Origin: Humidesulfovibrio sp. | GTDB taxonomy: Bacteria; Desulfobacterota; Desulfovibrionia; Desulfovibrionales; Desulfovibrionaceae | Assembly (NCBI GenBank): GCA_031292175.1 | Contig: JARLHQ010000024.1 | Span: 1 to 64,000 of the forward strand | Length of the DNA stretch: 64,000 nt | Direction: 5' to 3' | In this document: in pieces, positions 60,204 to 64,000 of the stretch | Layout: each line of letters starts with the position of its first letter | Position numbering within the stretch: the first letter of the stretch is position 1 | The notes under the pieces: model-generated | The model's database searches: none | The model's input: only the letters and a program-made list of their open reading frames with translations | Told to the model about the DNA's origin: nothing | Program-made: the position numbers and the translations under genes

Positions 60204-60506
60204 ATGTTGGAGCAGGAAATCATCACCCTTTTGGCGGTCCTGAGCTTCCGTGAGTCCGTGGACGATGCCGTGCTGGAGGCGCTGGCCGCGCTGGTGGCCG
60301 CCGTGCGCCAGGAGCCGGGCTGCCTGGCGTATGCCGCCCATGTCCACGCCGAGGATCCGAAGCGCGTGCTCTTCTATGAGCGCTGGCAAGACAAGGACGC
60401 ACTGGAGGTCCACAGCGCCGCCGCCGCCCTGGCCACCTTCCGCGAGGACATGGGGCCGCGTATCGCCGGGCCGTCCGAACTGAACTTCTGGAAGCGTCTG
60501 GAGTAG
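60204..60506 (+). CDS. ABM-fold protein (YgiN-like quinol monooxygenase family)
   Basis: A 100-residue protein with the antibiotic-biosynthesis-monooxygenase fold: EIITLLAVLSFRESV, then EPGCLAYAAHVHAEDPKRVL, FYERWQDKDALEVH and ATFREDM. Members act on quinones or as small redox enzymes; the substrate here is unknown. AAGAGGAGG precedes ATG 60204. It lies 114 bp upstream of the OYE-like gene and may be cotranscribed with it. Confidence 0.8.
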   Translation: MLEQEIITLLAVLSFRESVDDAVLEALAALVAAVRQEPGCLAYAAHVHAEDPKRVLFYERWQDKDALEVHSAAAALATFREDMGPRIAGPSELNFWKRLE

Positions 60507-60620
60507 GCTGGCCTTGCGGCCGCCGCCAGCGCGGCAGCTTTTCTCTTGGGGAAGGTTGCTTCTCGCGGCCGGGCTGTTTATGTTGGCAGCGTCATCAAAC
60601 CTTTTTCAGGAGTCCTGCCA

Positions 60621-61727
60621 ATGAGCACCTTGTTCTCCCCCCTGGCCCTTGGTCCGCTCACCCTGCAGAACCGCATCATCGTCGCGCCCATGTGCCAGTA
60701 TTCGGCCAAGGACGGCCAGGCCCAGGACTGGCACCTGATGCACCTGGGCGGCTTGGCTCTTTCCGGCGCGGGTCTGCTCATCACCGAGGCCACGGCCGTG
60801 GAGCCCGAGGGACGCATCAGCGCCGCGGACCTGGGCCTGTATGACGACGCCACCGAGGCGGCGCTCGGCCGGGTGCTGCACGCCGTCCGCAAGCATTCGT
60901 CCATCCCCGTGGCTGTGCAGTTGGCCCATGCGGGTCGTAAGGCCTCATGCGCGCTGCCCTGGCAGGGAGGGCAGTTCACCCCACCCGATGTCGGCGGTTG
61001 GTTGCCCGTGGCGCCCTCGCCTCTGCCGTATACCCCCGGCGATCTGGCCCCGAAGGAGCTTGATCTTGCGGGCATCGCGCGCATACGCGACGCCTTTGTG
61101 GCCTCGGCCAAGCGCGCCGCGCGCCTGGGGGTCGACGCCGTGGAGCTGCACGCGGCCCACGGCTACCTGCTGCACGAGTTCCTCTCGCCCCTGTCCAACC
61201 GGCGCACCGACGAGTACGGCGGCAGCCTGGAGAACCGCATGCGCCTGGTGTTGGAGGTCTTTGCGGCCCTGCGCGAGGTTTTGCCCGCGCCGCTGGCGCT
61301 CGGCGTGCGCATCTCGGCTTCGGACTGGGTCGACGGCGGCTGGGATGTGGAGCAGAGCATCGCGCTGTCGCACAGGCTGAAGGCTCTGGGCGCGGCGTAT
61401 ATCCATGTGTCCTCGGGAGGGCTTTCGCCGGACCAGCAGATCGTCGTGGGGCCGGGCTACCAAGTGCCCTTCGCCTCGGCCATCCGCAGGGAAACCGGAC
61501 TCGCCACCATCGCCGTGGGCCTCATCACCGAGGCCGGCCAGGCCGAGGGCATCGTCGCGGGCGGCCAGGCCGATGCCGTGGCCCTGGCCCGGGGCATGTT
61601 GTTTGATCCGCGCTGGCCGTGGCACGCGGCGGCGCTCCTGGACGCCCAGGTGGACTGCCCGCCGCAGTATCTGCGCTGCCAGCCCCACGGGTTCAAGACG
61701 CTGCTCAGGAACAACGGGCGCGGCTAG
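60621..61727 (+). CDS. Old-yellow-enzyme family NAD(P)H oxidoreductase, YqjM-like
   Basis: A 368-residue FMN enzyme of the YqjM/NamA class, which reduces activated C=C bonds. The class-specific cysteine lies in APMCQYSAKDG (YqjM Cys26 position), the FMN/substrate histidines in ELHAAHGYLLHEFLSP, and SNRRTDEYGGSLENRMR is the family signature. AGGAGT precedes ATG 60621; 25 residues upstream are probably not coding. It could serve in oxidative or electrophile stress; the physiological substrate is unknown. Confidence 0.9.
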   Translation: MSTLFSPLALGPLTLQNRIIVAPMCQYSAKDGQAQDWHLMHLGGLALSGAGLLITEATAVEPEGRISAADLGLYDDATEAALGRVLHAVRKHSSIPVAVQLAHAGRKASCALPWQGGQFTPPDVGGWLPVAPSPLPYTPGDLAPKELDLAGIARIRDAFVASAKRAARLGVDAVELHAAHGYLLHEFLSPLSNRRTDEYGGSLENRMRLVLEVFAALREVLPAPLALGVRISASDWVDGGWDVEQSIALSHRLKALGAAYIHVSSGGLSPDQQIVVGPGYQVPFASAIRRETGLATIAVGLITEAGQAEGIVAGGQADAVALARGMLFDPRWPWHAAALLDAQVDCPPQYLRCQPHGFKTLLRNNGRG

Positions 61728-61859
61728 GATCGCAGTTCCGCCGGGAGGGCGCTGGGCCGTCCCTCTTGCCAAAGCGTCCGGCGGCGCTTATCCTAAATAA
61801 GATTCGCGGATTTTCCGCACGTAAGTTTCGTTTGTATTCCTTCGAAGGAGGATCGCACA

Positions 61860-62570
61860 ATGGCTCAATATCCCAGCTATCCCGGCGCCCAGGCTATCAG
61901 CCGGGCCGACACGGTCAACGCGTTCATGCGCGGCGTGTACGGCTGGATGTCCCTGGGGCTGCTCATTACCGCCGCCGTGGCTTGGTTCACCGCCGCGAGC
62001 CCGCTGGGCGTGACGCTCTTGAAGAGCCCCGGCCTTATGATGGTGCTGGTGGTGGCGCAGTTCGGCCTGGTCATCGGACTTTCCGCCGCCATCAACAAGC
62101 TGTCCGCCTCCACGGCCAGCCTCATGTTCGCGACCTATAGCGCACTCACGGGCCTGACCCTGTCGTCCATCTTTTTCGTGTACAGCGCCGCGAGCATCTT
62201 TCAGGCCTTCGTCGTCACCGGCGGCATGTTCGGAGCCATGAGCATCTACGGCATGGTCACCAAGCGCGACCTGACCGGCATGGGCAGCTTCATGTTCATG
62301 GGCCTCATCGGCATCGTCCTGGCCTCGGTGGTGAACATGTTCGTGCGCAGCTCGGGCATGAGCTTCATCATCTCCGTCATCGGCGTTCTCGTGTTCACGG
62401 GCCTCACGGCCTATGACACGCAGAAGCTCAAGTACATGGGCGAAGCCGTGCCCCTGGGCGACGGCACGGCCATCCGCCGCGGCACCATCCTGGGCGCGCT
62501 CACCCTGTACCTGGACTTCCTGAACCTCTTCCTCATGCTGCTGCGCCTCTTTGGCTCCAGCCGCGACTAG
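61860..62570 (+). CDS. Bax inhibitor-1 / YccA-YbhL family membrane protein
   Basis: A 236-residue inner-membrane protein with seven hydrophobic segments, from GVYGWMSLGLLITAAVAW to LTLYLDFLNLFLMLLRLFG; the last is the family's LxLYLDFxNLFLxLL signature, and TAYDTQKLKYMG is also typical. E. coli relatives modulate the FtsH protease or act as channels. AAGGAGG precedes ATG 61860. A GC hairpin (62584-62613) separates it from lpxK. Confidence 0.9.
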   Translation: MAQYPSYPGAQAISRADTVNAFMRGVYGWMSLGLLITAAVAWFTAASPLGVTLLKSPGLMMVLVVAQFGLVIGLSAAINKLSASTASLMFATYSALTGLTLSSIFFVYSAASIFQAFVVTGGMFGAMSIYGMVTKRDLTGMGSFMFMGLIGIVLASVVNMFVRSSGMSFIISVIGVLVFTGLTAYDTQKLKYMGEAVPLGDGTAIRRGTILGALTLYLDFLNLFLMLLRLFGSSRD

Positions 62571-62583
62571 CCGCGAACCCTGC

Positions 62584-62613
62584 GCGGGGCCGCCCACAGA
62601 GCGGCGGCCCCGC
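62584..62613 (+). terminator. Hairpin between the Bax-inhibitor-like gene and lpxK
   Basis: 11-bp arms GCGGGGCCGCC and complement (62584-62594 with 62603-62613) without a T run. It lies 9 bases before the lpxK start, so it may attenuate rather than stop transcription, or limit lpxK translation. Confidence 0.5.
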
Positions 62614-62622
62614 GTTCCCTCC

Positions 62623-63714
62623 ATGCCGGACATACTCGAACTGCAACGCCGCCTGAAGCCAGCCCTGATTCCCCTGGGCGTGCTCTACGGGCTGTTCATG
62701 CGTCTGCGCCGCTGGGCCTTTGAGACCGGCCGGTTGGACGTGTGGCGGCCCAACTGTCCCGTTGTCAGCGTGGGCAATATCGGCTGGGGCGGCAGCGGCA
62801 AAACGCCCCTCTGCGGCCACATCCTGCACTGGGCGGGCAAGCGCGAGGAGCATGCCGTGGTGCTCACGCGCGGCTATGGGGCCAAGCCCGGCCGTCTGCC
62901 CCTGCTTGTCACCCGCGCGGCGGACCCGGCCGCGTGCGGCGACGAGCCCCTGCTTCTGGCCCGCTCGCACCCCCTGGCGCGCGTGGTGGTGGATCCGAAA
63001 CGCAGGCGCTCCGGCCCCTGGGCCTACGAGCGTTTCGACCCTGATTTCGTGCTCCTGGACGACGGTTTCCAACACCTGCCCGTAGCCCGCGACATCGATC
63101 TGGTGCTGTTGACCCCGCAGGACCTGGCCGAGGGCTGGAACCGCGTGTGCCCGGCCGGGACTTGGCGGGAAGGGCAGGCTGCCCTTGCCCGCGCCTCGGC
63201 TTTCCTGGTCAAGACGCCCCCGGAGCTGAGCGACGGCGTGACCCGGACCATGGCCCTGCGGCTTGAGCCCTACGGGCGGCCCGCGTTCAGCTTCAGCCTC
63301 AAGCCCAAGGGCCTCATGCGCGTGGATGGCACCCGGCGCGCGGCGGATTTCGGCGGCGAGGACTATGTGCTGGCCACGGGCATTGCCGATCCCGGCCAAG
63401 CCGCAAGCACGGCCGAACAGTACCTCGGTCGCGCCCCGCGCCTCGTGCTGCCCTTTGCCGACCACCACGCCTTCAGCGCTCAGGATCTGCTGCGCATCCA
63501 TGCCGCCGCCGCCGGGGCTCATGTGCTGGTGACGGCCAAGGACGCCGTGAAGCTGGCCAAGCTCCCCGGAGCCGAGGGCTTCTGGGTGCTGCGCACAGAG
63601 CTGGCCTTCGGCCCGTCCGTGTTCACGGACGCCACTTTCGACCAATGGTTTTCGGCGCGTTTCGCTGAGCTCGCGGCCCACTATCATCCCCTGGCCGTCA
63701 GGGAGTTCCTCTGA
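62623..63714 (+). CDS. lpxK: Tetraacyldisaccharide 4'-kinase (lipid A)
   Basis: A 363-residue inner-membrane-associated kinase adding the 4'-phosphate to lipid A precursor. The N-terminal hydrophobic helix (LKPALIPLGVLYGLFMRLRR) is followed by VSVGNIGWGGSGKTPL (P-loop), the conserved LTRGYG, DEPLLLA, LLDDGFQH (catalytic acid/His) and DHHAFS motifs. ATG 62623 is chosen; the upstream frame overlaps the preceding gene. It indicates LPS synthesis. Confidence 0.92.
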   Translation: MPDILELQRRLKPALIPLGVLYGLFMRLRRWAFETGRLDVWRPNCPVVSVGNIGWGGSGKTPLCGHILHWAGKREEHAVVLTRGYGAKPGRLPLLVTRAADPAACGDEPLLLARSHPLARVVVDPKRRRSGPWAYERFDPDFVLLDDGFQHLPVARDIDLVLLTPQDLAEGWNRVCPAGTWREGQAALARASAFLVKTPPELSDGVTRTMALRLEPYGRPAFSFSLKPKGLMRVDGTRRAADFGGEDYVLATGIADPGQAASTAEQYLGRAPRLVLPFADHHAFSAQDLLRIHAAAAGAHVLVTAKDAVKLAKLPGAEGFWVLRTELAFGPSVFTDATFDQWFSARFAELAAHYHPLAVREFL

Positions 63715-63820
63715 CCGCCGTCCCCGTCCTTCTGCGCGCCAGGGCGACTGCCCCGCGCCGCGCATTGCAACCTCCAGAATTTCCTTCCAACCCGCGCGTT
63801 CAGCGCGCATCGAGACCAAA

Positions 63821-64000
63821 GTGAAACTGAAGAAAAAACGCAATCCCAGCGCCCCGCCGCTGCCCACCGACCCGAACACCCTGCTGCGGCTCCTCAAGGA
63901 GTCCCGGCGTCCCCTCTCGCCCGAAGACCTTCTGCCCGTGCTGGGCCTGCATCGCCGCAAGCGCGGCCTGGTGGACGACATGCTCCACGGCCTGGAGGCG
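63821..64000 (+). CDS. rnr: Probable ribonuclease R, N-terminal part (cut by window end)
   Basis: An open frame from GTG 63821 runs to the window edge (60 codons). A lysine-rich start (VKLKKKRNP) and a winged-helix-like LLRLLKESRRPLSPEDLLPV followed by RKRGLVDDMLHGLE resemble the N-terminal HTH_12 domain of RNase R. The catalytic RNB domain is outside the window, so the call is provisional. Confidence 0.55.
   Translation, partial: MKLKKKRNPSAPPLPTDPNTLLRLLKESRRPLSPEDLLPVLGLHRRKRGLVDDMLHGLEA

Overview
This window reads as chromosomal DNA of a GC-rich, anaerobic, Gram-negative sulfate reducer of the Desulfovibrionaceae type. The best evidence is a complete tmc gene set (tetrahaem cytochrome c3, HdrD-like Fe-S protein, membrane cytochrome b-like subunit, propeller protein), an Rrf2-family regulator, a tungsten-type aldehyde ferredoxin oxidoreductase, many universal stress proteins and multi-domain kinases. 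LpxK and a lipoprotein secretin show an outer membrane. Genes are densely packed, with several 4-base stop/start overlaps and no tRNA, rRNA or CRISPR seen.

Layout. 1-6.1 kb: the 3' end of an IS481-like transposase, an SbmA/YddA-like ABC transporter, an NRAMP metal transporter with a universal stress protein, and an M99 (Csd4-like) peptidoglycan carboxypeptidase. 6.2-19.2 kb: a redox-signalling island. On the minus strand it runs tmcD-tmcC-tmcB-tmcA, a sensor kinase with a periplasmic c-haem motif, a receiver-kinase, a protein of unknown function, a tandem universal stress protein, two single-domain receivers and a second receiver-PAS-kinase. Divergent from tmcD is an Rrf2-type Fe-S regulator fused to a receiver domain that is a close paralogue of one of the stand-alone receivers. 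19.3-28.1 kb: a spermidine-synthase-like membrane protein, then a c-di-GMP/signalling group (sensor kinase, REC-PAS-GGDEF-EAL, divergent degenerate EAL). 28.2-36.3 kb: acetaldehyde/acetate metabolism, namely a Pat-like acetyltransferase, a four-cluster ferredoxin and AOR on the minus strand, and acetyl-CoA synthetase on the plus strand, with a FlxA-like gene between them.

36.3-50.6 kb: another universal stress protein, then an MSHA-like type IV pilus locus on the minus strand (PilM-PilN fusion, PilO-, PilP-like, secretin, ExeA/MshM-like ATPase, PilB/MshE ATPase with a c-di-GMP-type MshEN domain, PilC/MshG, two pilins, PilT, PilU). 50.9-64 kb: mostly housekeeping and stress genes: cheV, topA, an Ivy-type lysozyme-inhibitor lipoprotein, alanine dehydrogenase with its Lrp-type regulator, a MerR-like regulator, htpG, a small monooxygenase-fold protein, an OYE-family reductase, a Bax-inhibitor-1 family protein, lpxK, and the start of a probable ribonuclease R gene cut by the window edge.

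How they may work together: Tmc links periplasmic cytochrome c3 electrons to the cytoplasm, and the regulators packed around it look like a dedicated redox-sensing circuit. The c-di-GMP proteins and the MshEN domain suggest second-messenger control of the pilus. The Pat-like protein beside acs suggests acetylation control of acetate activation. The most distinctive observations are the Rrf2-receiver fusion, the haem-sensor kinase behind tmc, and a family of long 3'-end hairpins (6115, 19221, 28026) with a shared tip.
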